A stretch of 16,275 nt of DNA from JAJXWB01 sp047971685 (GCA_047971685.1 JBKDZW010000066.1:1-16275); one strand, 5' to 3'. Positions 1 through 7,346 are shown, numbered from the stretch's first letter. Numbers and translations are program-made. Notes: a model not told the origin generated them from the letters alone.

Positions 1-836
1 CCTTGCGCGGTCACTTCGATCACATCGCCGGGCACGAGAAATTTCGGCGGATCGAAACGCGCGCCCGCCCCTGTCGGCGTGCCCGTGACGATCACGTCGC
101 CGGGGATCAGCGTCGTGAATGTCGAGATATAGGAGATCAGATAGCGGAAGCCGAAAATCATGCGGCTGGTGCGGTCGTCCTGACGCACTTCGCCGTTGAC
201 CCGCGTGGTCAGGCGAATATCGGCGATCTGGCTTTCGTCGACATAAGGCACGATCCAGGGGCCGAGCGCGCCCGAATTATCGAAATTCTTGCCTTGCGTG
301 ACGTTGAACTTGGCGTGGCGCACCCAGTCGCGCACCGTGCCCTCGTTGCACAGGCTCAGGGCGGCGATGTGATCGAGCGCGTCGCGCTCGGCGATATGGC
401 GGCCTCCCCGGCCGACGACGATGACGATTTCGCCCTCGTAATCGAGCTGCGCGGACGCAGCCGGGCGCACCAGCGAGGCGCCATGGCCGACGAAGGAGCG
501 CGGAAAGCGGATGAACATGGAGGGATATTTTGGCGCGGCCTGCCCGTCTTTGTATTCCTCGTTGCGGTCGGGATAATTGACGCCGATGCAGATGATCTTT
601 TCGGGCTGCGGGATCGGCGGCAGAAGTTCGATATGGGCGAGCGGGTGGTCGGCCTCGGCCTTGGCGCCGGCCTCGCAGAGTTCACGCAAAGCCCCCTCGG
701 CGATCGCTTCGCGCAAGGTGGGCCAGAGATGGCCGTAACGGGCCGACAGTTCCACGACGCCATCCTCGCGCACCAGCCCATAGGCGGGCGCGCGCCCCGG
801 AAGATGGAAGGTCGCGAGCTTGGGATGGTTGGCCAT
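1..836 (-). CDS. Fumarylacetoacetate hydrolase (FAH) family protein, 3' end beyond the window
   Basis: Reading the minus strand from ATG at 836 gives 278 uninterrupted codons up to the left edge, with no stop, so the C-terminus is missing. The protein has the FAH-fold layout: an N-terminal domain (about 1-75), then the catalytic barrel beginning KIICIGVNYPDRNEEY (80-95). Visible active-site landmarks are YEGEI (133-137; acidic metal ligands), QGKNFDNSGALGPW (181-194) and the C-terminal TGTPTGAG (251-258) and PGDVIEV (269-275). The family cleaves or hydrates/decarboxylates 2-keto acids (fumarylacetoacetate, acylpyruvates, ring-cleavage products) with a divalent metal in the cytoplasm. Which substrate is used here cannot be told. 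The start is supported by GGAG just upstream (844-847). It is divergent from a TRAP transporter, so the two may share control; that link is inference. Confident of family, not of reaction. Confidence 0.9.
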   Translation of the reverse strand, partial: MANHPKLATFHLPGRAPAYGLVREDGVVELSARYGHLWPTLREAIAEGALRELCEAGAKAEADHPLAHIELLPPIPQPEKIICIGVNYPDRNEEYKDGQAAPKYPSMFIRFPRSFVGHGASLVRPAASAQLDYEGEIVIVVGRGGRHIAERDALDHIAALSLCNEGTVRDWVRHAKFNVTQGKNFDNSGALGPWIVPYVDESQIADIRLTTRVNGEVRQDDRTSRMIFGFRYLISYISTFTTLIPGDVIVTGTPTGAGARFDPPKFLVPGDVIEVTAQ

Positions 837-857
837 GGCGCGCTCCAATAAACTATA

Positions 858-867
858 TAACATGTAA
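858..867. promoter_or_regulatory. Possible operator, imperfect palindrome TAACATGTAA
   Basis: TAACATGTAA sits within an AT-rich patch about 22 bp upstream of the FAH-family start. Its central ACATGT is a perfect palindrome. It resembles the second palindrome at 969-980 (TTAACGTGTTAA), with centres 112 bp apart. A dimeric repressor of GntR type could bind such sites, but no regulator gene of that type is seen in the window. Low confidence. Confidence 0.3.
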
Positions 868-968
868 AATATTGCCCGGCGGGGGTCAAACGCCTGTAGC
901 GTCCGGCGCCGTCTTCGCGAGCAAGCCGATGGCTCACAAGTTCATATAGACGGGGGCTCCGCAATAAT

Positions 969-980
969 TTAACGTGTTAA
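969..980. promoter_or_regulatory. Possible operator, palindrome TTAACGTGTTAA
   Basis: TTAAC-GT-GTTAA has perfect 5-bp arms around a 2-bp centre, in the divergent spacer between the FAH-family gene and the TRAP operon. It stands out as AT-rich within GC-rich sequence and is similar to the imperfect palindrome at 858-867. A role as a binding site for a regulator of one or both flanking operons is inference. Confidence 0.35.
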
Positions 981-1142
981 TCGACTAGACGGCGGCGGTC
1001 GGACTTGATCGAGCGCAGTCTCAGCAAATAGGCTGTCTGCAACAAGAGCGCACAAGCGCCGGAACCATAGGCCTAACGGCCACACGAGGGAACGCTGGAG
1101 CGGACGCTTTGCGCGTCGAAACATCCGCCCCAAACAACGATA

Positions 1143-1185
1143 ACGAGCAATCTGCCCGGCTTTTGCCGCGTTCGTCGAAAGCCGG
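1143..1185. repeat. Dispersed intergenic repeat, copy 1 (hairpin-forming)
   Basis: This 43-bp stretch matches 8200-8242 at 35 of 43 positions without gaps. It contains an inverted repeat, CCGGCTTT (1156-1163) against AAAGCCGG (1178-1185). It is preceded by a weaker hairpin GCGGA (1100-1104)/TCCGC (1124-1128), in the same relative place as the stronger hairpin upstream of copy 2. Two copies in non-coding spacers of unrelated operons fit a REP/RIME-like element; the family name is not established. It overlaps the leader of the TRAP binding protein gene. Confidence 0.6.
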
Positions 1186-1210
1186 CCGCTCTTTAAGGAG
1201 GAGGGAAGCG

Positions 1211-2263
1211 ATGAGGAAAACTCTGGCGGCGACGACCTGTCTTGCCGTGCTTGGTCTTGCCGCATTTGGTCTTGCGACGGGACTGGCGAGCGGACCCGCA
1301 GGCGCACAGGACAAACAAATCAATCTCAAGATTTCCTTCTGGGTTCCGGCGCAGCATCCGCTGGTGCCGGCCACCAAGATCTGGGCCGAATCCATCGAGA
1401 AAGCTTCCGGCGGCACGATCAAGGCGACGCTCTTTCCCTCCGAGCAGCTCGGCAAGGCCTTCGACCATTACGACATGGCGCGCGACGGCATAGCCGACAT
1501 CACCTACGTCAACCCCGGCTATCAGCCGGGCCGTTTCCCCATCATCTCGCTCGGCCAGGTTCCCTTCATCTTCGGCGACGGCCGCAAGGGCACGGAAGCC
1601 TTCGACACCTGGTATCGCAAATACGCCGCCAAGGAGATGAAGGACACGAAATATTGCTTCGGCTTCATCCACGATCCCGGCGCCATTCATTCGCGCGACA
1701 AGAAGGTGATGGCGCCCGAAGACATCAGCGGCATGAAGATCCGTCCCGCGCAATCGACCATCGGACAGATGGTGAAAATGCTCGGCGGCGCCAATGTGCA
1801 GGCATCCGCGCCGGAATCGCGCGACGCGCTGGAGCGCGGCGTGGCCGACGCCATCACCTTCCCCTGGGGGTCGATCTTCCTGTTCGGCATCGACAAGGTG
1901 ACCAAATATCATATGGACGTGCCGCTCTATACGACCGTCTTCACCTATTCGATGAACAAGTCGCTCTACGATTCCATGTCGGCGGCGCAGAAGAAGGTGA
2001 TCGACGATCATTGCACCACCGAATGGGCGGTCAAGGTCGCCGGCCCCTGGGCCGATTTCGAATCCGCGGGACGCGAAAAGATGAAGAAAACTGCGGGGCA
2101 CGAGGTCTACAAGATTTCCGACGCGCAACTCGCCGCCTGGCGCAAGGTCGTGACGCCGCTGGAAAAAGACTGGGCCGAAGGCGTGAAGAAAGCCGGCGGC
2201 GACGCCGACGCGATCAAGAAAGACCTCGAGGACGCCGTCAAGAAATTTGGCGCAGGCCTCTGA
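1211..2263 (+). CDS. TRAP transporter substrate-binding protein (DctP family), system 1
   Basis: A 350-residue periplasmic binding protein that captures a carboxylate ligand and delivers it to the TRAP membrane subunits encoded next. It has a signal peptide with a long hydrophobic core ending near GPAGA (28-32), followed by a DctP-type fold. GMKIRPA (174-180) contains the arginine (R178) that in DctP-family proteins salt-bridges the ligand carboxylate. The ATG at 1211 is chosen because AAGGAGGAG lies 7 nt upstream and a signal peptide follows directly; the frame stays open upstream to 1109, but that would bury the signal. Sequence is clearly diverged from the classical C4-dicarboxylate DctP at 8249-9256, so the ligand is probably different and is not assigned. 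First gene of the run 1211-5832, followed by a 126-bp structured spacer. Confidence 0.9.
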   Translation: MRKTLAATTCLAVLGLAAFGLATGLASGPAGAQDKQINLKISFWVPAQHPLVPATKIWAESIEKASGGTIKATLFPSEQLGKAFDHYDMARDGIADITYVNPGYQPGRFPIISLGQVPFIFGDGRKGTEAFDTWYRKYAAKEMKDTKYCFGFIHDPGAIHSRDKKVMAPEDISGMKIRPAQSTIGQMVKMLGGANVQASAPESRDALERGVADAITFPWGSIFLFGIDKVTKYHMDVPLYTTVFTYSMNKSLYDSMSAAQKKVIDDHCTTEWAVKVAGPWADFESAGREKMKKTAGHEVYKISDAQLAAWRKVVTPLEKDWAEGVKKAGGDADAIKKDLEDAVKKFGAGL

Positions 2264-2275
2264 TCCGCCTGCCCG

Positions 2276-2314
2276 CGCGCCCGGAGACGGCGTTTGCGCC
2301 ACCCTCCGGGCGTG
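2276..2314 (+). terminator. Strong stem-loop after binding-protein gene (attenuator or 3'-end stabiliser)
   Basis: CGCCCGGAG (2278-2286) pairs perfectly with CTCCGGGCG (2304-2312), extendable outward to 2276/2314 with one G-U pair. A nested stem GGCG (2289-2292)/CGCC (2297-2300) lies inside. It begins 12 nt after the stop codon of the TRAP binding-protein gene. The following sequence is only weakly T-rich (TTCTT at 2320-2324), so partial termination or protection of the upstream mRNA is more likely than full termination. Confidence 0.55.
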
Positions 2315-2330
2315 AGGGCTTCTTAATCCG

Positions 2331-2354
2331 AGACGCGGGCGCAAGCCTGCGTCT
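2331..2354 (+). other. GNRA-capped hairpin before TRAP small permease
   Basis: AGACGCGGGC (2331-2340) pairs with GCCTGCGTCT (2345-2354) over ten positions, including one G-U pair, closed by a GCAA tetraloop. It lies between the stem-loop at 2276-2314 and the small-permease start at 2390. A stable tetraloop hairpin here could limit exonuclease decay of the binding-protein transcript or affect initiation of the next gene; function is inferred. Confidence 0.5.
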
Positions 2355-2389
2355 GCGGGGATCGTCGCAACAGGCCAGCCGGGCGTCTC

Positions 2390-2914
2390 ATGACACGCAA
2401 TCTGATGGATCGGTTTATCGACGGGATCGAATGGATCGCGGCGGTTTTCGTCGGCATCGTCGCCGCCGACATCTTCATCTCGGTCCTTTTGCGCAAATTC
2501 TTTGCGTTATCGATTCCCGACAGTTACGACTTCGGCCGCCTGCTGCTCGGCATCCTCATTTTCTGGGGCATTGCGGCGACGAGCTATCGCGGCACGCATA
2601 TCACCGTCGACCTCCTCTACTCGTCCTGCGGGCCGCGCGCGCAGCGCATCATCGACGTGTTCGCCACATCGGTCCTTCTGTTTGTCGTAACCGTGCAGAC
2701 CTACACATTGTTCGACAAGGTGTGGCAGACGCGGCTCGACAATGTGCTGACCTACGATCTCAACCTGCCGACATGGCCCTTCTTCGCCTTCGCCTGGGCA
2801 GGCGACGTTTCCGCCGTCATTCTCATCGCCATCAGAACCTACCGGCTCATCTTCCATCCCGAGGAGATGGAACGCGGCCATCCCGTCGAAAATCAAGAAA
2901 CCGTCAAATCGTGA
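2390..2914 (+). CDS. TRAP transporter small permease (DctQ family), system 1
   Basis: A 174-residue inner-membrane protein with four predicted membrane segments (about 14-34, 50-66, 86-108, 129-154), as expected for the small TRAP subunit that pairs with the large DctM subunit. Length is normal for the family. Typical features are the DxxGRLLLGILIFWGIA stretch in segment 2 and the following SYRGTHITVDLL motif (65-76), a well-known DctQ pattern. The ATG at 2390 has no good Shine-Dalgarno sequence. Another in-frame ATG at 2405 would remove only five residues, so the exact start is uncertain. It is followed 7 nt later by the large permease. Charged C-terminal tail of about 20 residues. Confidence 0.88.
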   Translation: MTRNLMDRFIDGIEWIAAVFVGIVAADIFISVLLRKFFALSIPDSYDFGRLLLGILIFWGIAATSYRGTHITVDLLYSSCGPRAQRIIDVFATSVLLFVVTVQTYTLFDKVWQTRLDNVLTYDLNLPTWPFFAFAWAGDVSAVILIAIRTYRLIFHPEEMERGHPVENQETVKS

Positions 2915-2921
2915 TCCGCTC

Positions 2922-4220
2922 ATGAATCCCGATCTCATCGCACTGGGCGGCTTCGTCCTTCTGTTCGTTCTCATGCTGTTGCGCGTGCCTGTCGGCATGG
3001 CCATGGGGCTCGTCGGCGTCGGCGGTTATGCGCTGCTGGTTGGCGGCGCGCCCGCGCTGAAACTCATCGGCCAGACGTCCATGCGCACGGTGACCGATTA
3101 CACGTTCGGCGTGATACCTATGTTCCTGCTGATGGGCGCCTTCGTGTCCACATCGGGCATCAGCCGCGAATTGTTCCGCGCCGCCAACACTTTTCTCGGC
3201 CATCGCAAGGGCGGCCTCGGCATAGCAACCATTGCCGCCTGCGGCGGTTTTGCCGCAATCTCGGGCTCGTCGGTGGCGACGGCGGCTACATTCTCCACCG
3301 TCGCCTATCCGGAAATGCGCCGCTACGGCTATCCGCAGAGTTTTGCGACCGGCGTGATCGCGGCCGGCGGCACGCTCGGCGCCATGCTGCCGCCTTCGAC
3401 GGTGCTGGCCGTTTACGGCATCATCACGCAACAGGATATCGGCAAGCTGTTTGTCGCGGGCGTTCTGCCGGGCCTTCTGGCGATCTGCATGCACATGCTC
3501 ACCATCTCCGTCATCGCCCGCGCGAAACCCGATTTTCTGCCCGTGGCGCCGCGCGCGACGTGGGGCGAGCGGTTCGATGCGGTGAAAAACGTCTGGGCGC
3601 CGGTCGCACTCTTCATCTTTGTCATCGGCGGTCTTTACGGCGGCCTGTTCACGCCCACCGAGGCCGGCGGCATGGGCGCGGGCGGCGCCTTCATTATCGG
3701 CGTCTTGCGCGGGCGGCTTTCGCGCGAGGGCATTCGCTCGTCCCTGCTGCAAGCGACGCGCACGGCGGCGGCCGTGTTCACGGTGCTGATCGGCGCGCTG
3801 CTGTTCGGCTATTTCCTGACCATCACGCAGACGCCCCAGAAGGTCACGGAATTTCTGACCTCGCTCGGCCTCGGGCGCTACGGCGTGCTTCTTCTCATCA
3901 TGCTCATGTATCTCGTCCTCGGCTGTCTGATGGACGCCATGGCGATGATTATCCTGACCGTGCCGATCATCTTTCCCGTGGTCACGCATCTGGGGTTCGA
4001 CCCGATCTGGTTTGGCGTCATCATCGTCATGACGGTCGAACTCGGCCTCATTCATCCGCCTGTCGGCATGAATGTCTTCGTCATCAAGAGCGTGATCCCG
4101 GAAGTCTCGTTCTCGACCATCTTCAAGGGGGTCATTCCCTTCATCTGCGCCGATCTCGTGCGTCTCGCCATTCTCATCGCCTTCCCGGTCATCGCGCTCT
4201 ATCTGCCATCGCGCATGTGA
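2922..4220 (+). CDS. TRAP transporter large permease (DctM family), system 1
   Basis: A 432-residue, highly hydrophobic protein of normal DctM length that forms the sodium-coupled transport channel of the TRAP system. Family landmarks are visible: AISGSSVATAATF with YPEM soon after, GGTLGAMLPPS (a reentrant-loop motif), FTPTEAGG (where the second half of the pseudo-repeat begins) and LIHPPVGMNVFVI near the C-terminus. It begins 7 nt after the small permease stop, so it is very likely cotranscribed and translationally linked. The binding protein, small and large subunits (1211-4220) make a complete tripartite system. The substrate is not known; the divergent FAH-family gene hints at a carboxylate from ring or keto-acid breakdown, which is inference. 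Confidence 0.92.
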   Translation: MNPDLIALGGFVLLFVLMLLRVPVGMAMGLVGVGGYALLVGGAPALKLIGQTSMRTVTDYTFGVIPMFLLMGAFVSTSGISRELFRAANTFLGHRKGGLGIATIAACGGFAAISGSSVATAATFSTVAYPEMRRYGYPQSFATGVIAAGGTLGAMLPPSTVLAVYGIITQQDIGKLFVAGVLPGLLAICMHMLTISVIARAKPDFLPVAPRATWGERFDAVKNVWAPVALFIFVIGGLYGGLFTPTEAGGMGAGGAFIIGVLRGRLSREGIRSSLLQATRTAAAVFTVLIGALLFGYFLTITQTPQKVTEFLTSLGLGRYGVLLLIMLMYLVLGCLMDAMAMIILTVPIIFPVVTHLGFDPIWFGVIIVMTVELGLIHPPVGMNVFVIKSVIPEVSFSTIFKGVIPFICADLVRLAILIAFPVIALYLPSRM

Positions 4221-4308
4221 GGCGACTGGACGCAGCGGCCGCGACGCGCCATATCAGGAGCCTGGAAGCAAAGCGCCCAAAAGAAAGGCGCCCAAGAGCG
4301 AGGAACGC

Positions 4309-4572
4309 ATGAGCGAAGTCGTCGACAATGCCGCCAGAAACCGTTTCGAGCTTGCCGTCGATGGCGAAATCGCGATCCTCGAATACCGGATTACCGGCGA
4401 CACGATCGCCTTCACCCATACCGAGACCCCCGAGGCCATGCAGGGCCAGGGCATTGCGAGCCGCCTCGTCCACGACGCGCTGACGAACGCGAAGGCGCGC
4501 GGCCTCAAAATTGCGCCGCGCTGTTCCTTCGTCGTCGATTATGTCGCCCGGCATCCCGAGTTCAAATCGTAA
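4309..4572 (+). CDS. Small GNAT-family N-acetyltransferase-like protein (YjdJ/COG2388 type)
   Basis: An 87-residue protein consisting only of the minimal GNAT core. TETPEAMQGQGIASRLVHDA (44-63) carries the acetyl-CoA pyrophosphate-binding pattern Q/R-x-x-G-x-G/A, and CSFVVDYVARHPEF (72-85) is the conserved C-terminal segment of this small family. Members bind acetyl-CoA; their physiological substrate is generally unknown. GAGGA at 4299-4303 supports the ATG at 4309. It lies 88 nt downstream of the TRAP large permease and 9 nt upstream of the ArsB-like gene, so it may be read from the same transcript. No functional tie to transport is evident. Confidence 0.85.
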   Translation: MSEVVDNAARNRFELAVDGEIAILEYRITGDTIAFTHTETPEAMQGQGIASRLVHDALTNAKARGLKIAPRCSFVVDYVARHPEFKS

Positions 4573-4581
4573 ATTCCTGTT

Positions 4582-5832
4582 ATGTCGCAGGACGGAGCGG
4601 CTATTCTCGCAATTGTCGTTGCGACGATTTTCGGCGTGCTGGCCCGTCCCTTCCGCCTGCCCGAATATGTCTTTGCGAGCGCGGGCGCGCTTGCTCTGGT
4701 CGCCTTCGGCCTGCTGCCGCCAGCGCTTGCCTGGGCGGCCGTCGTCAGCGGCTATGACGTCTATCTCTTTCTGTTCGGCATGATGCTGCTGGCGGAGGTC
4801 GCGCGGCAGGAAGGATTGTTCGTCTGGATCGCCGGCCATGCCGCGCATGCCGCGAAAGGCTCGGCGCGCCGCCTGTTTGCGCTGATCTATGGCGTCGGCG
4901 TTCTCGTTACCGTCTTTCTGTCCAACGATGCGACCGCCGTCGTGCTCACGCCCGCCGTTTATGCCGTGGCGCGCGCAGCGCGGGTGGAGCCCCTGCCCTA
5001 TCTCTATATCTGCGCCTTCATCGCCAATGCCGCGAGCTTCGTGCTGCCGATCTCCAATCCCGCCAATCTCGTGGTCTATGGCGGCGCGCCGCCGTCGCTT
5101 CGGATATGGATTGCGACCTTCGCAGCGCCTTCGTTCGCCGCCATTGCCGCCACCTATGTCGTGCTGCGCTGGACGCAGCGGCGCGCGCTCGCCCTCCCGC
5201 TTGCCGCCGCCCCGGCGGTCGAGCCGCTGTCGGCGGCAGGCGTTGCAGCCGCCCTTTCCCTCGCGTTGGGCGCGCTCGTCCTGCTTGGCGCTTCGGCGTC
5301 GGGCGCCCATCTCGGCACGCCCACGCTTGCCTGCGGGATCGCCGCCATGATTGCGACCTCGGCAATTGCGCGCCGCTCGCCCATGCCGGCCCTCAAGCAT
5401 GTCGCCTGGGGCGTGGCGCCCCTGGTGGCGGGATTGTTCGTGCTGGTGGCAGGGCTCGAACATGTCGGCGCCATCGACGTCATCGCAGACCGGCTCAAGG
5501 GCTCCGCGCAGGCTTTGCAAGGGGAGACGGCCTTCCGGGCGGGGATTGCCGCCGGCGTCGCCGCAAATATCGTCAACAATCTGCCGCTCGGCCTTCTGGC
5601 GGGCGCGGCGGGCGCAGCCGCGCAGGCCTCCGACAAGACGATGGCCGGCCTTCTGATCGGCGTCGATCTCGGACCCAATCTCTCGGTGACGGGATCTCTG
5701 GCCACTTTGCTCTGGCTGATCGCCGTGCGCCGCGAAGGCGCCGAAATCGGCGGCCTCCGCTTTCTCGCGCTCGGCGCGCTGGTGACGCCGCCCGCGCTTT
5801 TGCTGTCGCTGGCGGCGCTGATGCTGGTTTGA
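4582..5832 (+). CDS. ArsB/NhaD/SLC13-type (ion transporter superfamily) membrane transporter
   Basis: A 416-residue protein with roughly eleven or twelve hydrophobic segments. TVFLSNDATAVVLTPAV (110-126) and VLPISNPANLVVYG (154-167) match the paired hairpin motifs of the ArsB/CitM/SLC13 superfamily, and a second-half ANIVNNLPLG motif mirrors the first. Members export arsenite or move anions and carboxylates. No arsR, arsC or arsA is visible nearby, so arsenite export should not be assumed; an organic-anion role would fit the surroundings equally well. It begins 9 nt after the GNAT gene with a poor Shine-Dalgarno sequence, suggesting coupling, and stops 8 bp from the stop of the convergent dctM. 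Confidence 0.8.
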   Translation: MSQDGAAILAIVVATIFGVLARPFRLPEYVFASAGALALVAFGLLPPALAWAAVVSGYDVYLFLFGMMLLAEVARQEGLFVWIAGHAAHAAKGSARRLFALIYGVGVLVTVFLSNDATAVVLTPAVYAVARAARVEPLPYLYICAFIANAASFVLPISNPANLVVYGGAPPSLRIWIATFAAPSFAAIAATYVVLRWTQRRALALPLAAAPAVEPLSAAGVAAALSLALGALVLLGASASGAHLGTPTLACGIAAMIATSAIARRSPMPALKHVAWGVAPLVAGLFVLVAGLEHVGAIDVIADRLKGSAQALQGETAFRAGIAAGVAANIVNNLPLGLLAGAAGAAAQASDKTMAGLLIGVDLGPNLSVTGSLATLLWLIAVRREGAEIGGLRFLALGALVTPPALLLSLAALMLV

Positions 5833-5840
5833 TCCGTTTC

Positions 5841-7346
5841 CTACATCATGCCGAGCGTGCGCGGCAGCCAGAGCGAGAGCCCCGGCCAATAGGTGACGAG
5901 CACCAGGAAGACCAGCATGGTCAGCAGCCACGGCCAGACCGCGATCGTCAGTTCCGTGATGCCCATCTTGGTGATGCCCGAGGCGACGTAGAGATTGAGG
6001 CCGACCGGCGGGTGGCACATGCCGACCTCCATGTTGACCACGATCAGAATGCCGAAATGCACGGGATCGATGCCGAGCTTGACCGCCATCGGAAACAGGA
6101 TGGGCGCCATGATGAGCACGATCGAGGACGGCTCCATCACATTGCCGGCCAGCAACAGCAGCACGTTCACCACCAGCAGGAAGGTGATCCAGTTGAAGCC
6201 GGAATCGCTGATCCAGGCCGCCATCGCCTGCGGGATCTGCTCCGATGTCATCAGGAACGAGAACAGCACCGCATTGGTGATGATATAGAGCAGCATCGCG
6301 CTCATGTTGGCGGAAGACAGAAGCGTCTTCGGCACGTCGGCAAGGCTCATGTCCTTGTAAACGAAGACCGCGATGAAGAAGGAATAGACCGCGCTCATCG
6401 CGGCGGCTTCCGTGGGCGTGAAAAGCCCTGTGTAAATGCCGCCGATGACGATGACGATCAGCGCCAGGCCCCAGAAGCTTTCGCGGAAGGTGCGCCAGCA
6501 TTCGGCCATGGGCGCGCGCGGCTGGCGCGGATAATTGTTCTTCCAGGCGCGGTAGAAGGTGGTGGCGCCGAGAAAGGCCGCCAGCATCATGCCTGGGAAG
6601 ACGCCGGCCACGAACAATTGCCCGACGGAAGCCGACGACACCGCCTGCCCATCGGGCCCATGCACCACCATGCCCGAGGTCGCCACGGCATACATGACCA
6701 TGACGATGGAGGGCGGGATGAGAATGCCGAGCGCGCCCGACGTGGTGATGACGCCGGCGCCGAAGCGGCTCGGAAAGCCCTGCTTGACCATGGCGGGCAG
6801 CAGGATGGAGCCGATGGCGACGACGGTCGCCGGGCTGGAGCCGGAAACCGCGGCAAACAGGGCGCAGGCCATGACGCCGGCAAGGCCGAGGCCACCATGC
6901 CAATGGCCGACCATGGCGGTGGCGAAATTGATCATGCGGCGCGCCACGCCGCCGTGGGTGAGAAAATTGCCGGCCAATATGAAGAACGGGATCGCCATGA
7001 TCTCGAACTTCTCGATGCCCGTGAACAGTTTCAGCGCGACCGAATCCATGGGGACCGTGGTCAGCGTGAACAGAAAGGTCATCACCGTGAGGCCGAGCGC
7101 GATCGAAATCGGCATGCCCGTCAGCATCAAGGCGACAAGCAGCGCGAAGATCATGCCGACGCGGAAGGCGTCGCCGATCGGCAGAAGCCCGAATTTCGCG
7201 GCAAAGCAGGCAAGCGCCAGAAGGATCGGCGCGCCGACGACCAGAAGGCCGCCGCGCATGGAGCCCGACGCCGGCGGCAGGCCGCCGGGCATGGAACCAG
7301 ACGCCGGCGGCAGGCCGCCGGACGAGGTTTGCATCGCCCCGCTCAT
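5841..7346 (-). CDS. dctM: C4-dicarboxylate-type TRAP large permease DctM, with repeat-bearing N-terminal extension
   Basis: A 501-residue large TRAP subunit, about 65 residues longer than usual. The core begins near residue 60 and shows the classical motifs GIEKFEIMAIPFFILAG, AVSGSSPATVVAIG, GALGILIPPSIVMVMY, TPTEAAAMSAVY and VGMCHPPVGLNLYV. It forms the transport channel with DctQ. The extra N-terminus holds an 11-residue repeat (GGLPPASGSMP 10-20, GGLPPASGSMR 21-31) and an additional hydrophobic segment (about 34-55). The ATG at 7346 overlaps the dctQ stop (ATGA), favouring this start; the next internal Met (residue 65, nucleotide 7154) would discard the hydrophobic segment. Convergent with the ArsB-like gene, 8 bp between stops. 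Confidence 0.92.
   Translation of the reverse strand: MSGAMQTSSGGLPPASGSMPGGLPPASGSMRGGLLVVGAPILLALACFAAKFGLLPIGDAFRVGMIFALLVALMLTGMPISIALGLTVMTFLFTLTTVPMDSVALKLFTGIEKFEIMAIPFFILAGNFLTHGGVARRMINFATAMVGHWHGGLGLAGVMACALFAAVSGSSPATVVAIGSILLPAMVKQGFPSRFGAGVITTSGALGILIPPSIVMVMYAVATSGMVVHGPDGQAVSSASVGQLFVAGVFPGMMLAAFLGATTFYRAWKNNYPRQPRAPMAECWRTFRESFWGLALIVIVIGGIYTGLFTPTEAAAMSAVYSFFIAVFVYKDMSLADVPKTLLSSANMSAMLLYIITNAVLFSFLMTSEQIPQAMAAWISDSGFNWITFLLVVNVLLLLAGNVMEPSSIVLIMAPILFPMAVKLGIDPVHFGILIVVNMEVGMCHPPVGLNLYVASGITKMGITELTIAVWPWLLTMLVFLVLVTYWPGLSLWLPRTLGMM
7256..7321. repeat. 33-bp tandem repeat, two copies, in dctM 5' end
   Basis: Comparing each base with the base 33 positions on, the two copies 7256-7288 and 7289-7321 differ at only two positions. 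The unit is a multiple of three and encodes GGLPPASGSMP/R, keeping the dctM frame. It codes for a flexible Pro/Gly/Ser stretch ahead of the first hydrophobic segment. Near-identity suggests recent slippage duplication. Confidence 0.85.

Larger units (their letters stand above)
837..1210. other. Divergent intergenic region between FAH-family gene and TRAP operon
   Basis: This 374-bp spacer holds no gene that I can support. It should contain the promoters of both flanking genes. Near the FAH start it is AT-rich (841-875) in contrast to its GC-rich surroundings. It includes two AT-rich palindromes (858-867 and 969-980) and a copy of an intergenic repeat (1143-1185). A strong Shine-Dalgarno sequence for the TRAP binding protein lies at about 1195-1203. 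A TTGACC on the minus strand (889-884) could be a -35 box for the FAH gene, but I see no convincing -10 at the right spacing. Confidence 0.6.

Noticed and set aside
3..851. Plus-strand open frame at the left edge
   Set aside because: It is antisense to the FAH-family gene, whose translation shows the complete set of family motifs; the plus-strand product is compositionally biased.
1109..1210. Longer start for the system 1 TRAP binding protein
   Set aside because: The 34 extra residues would precede the signal peptide and come from the intergenic repeat; the ATG at 1211 has an excellent Shine-Dalgarno sequence.
4265..4300. Short direct repeat (GCGCCCAA twice) before the GNAT gene as a regulatory repeat
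   Set aside because: Only an 8-base match in GC-rich sequence, with no symmetry or further copies; likely chance.
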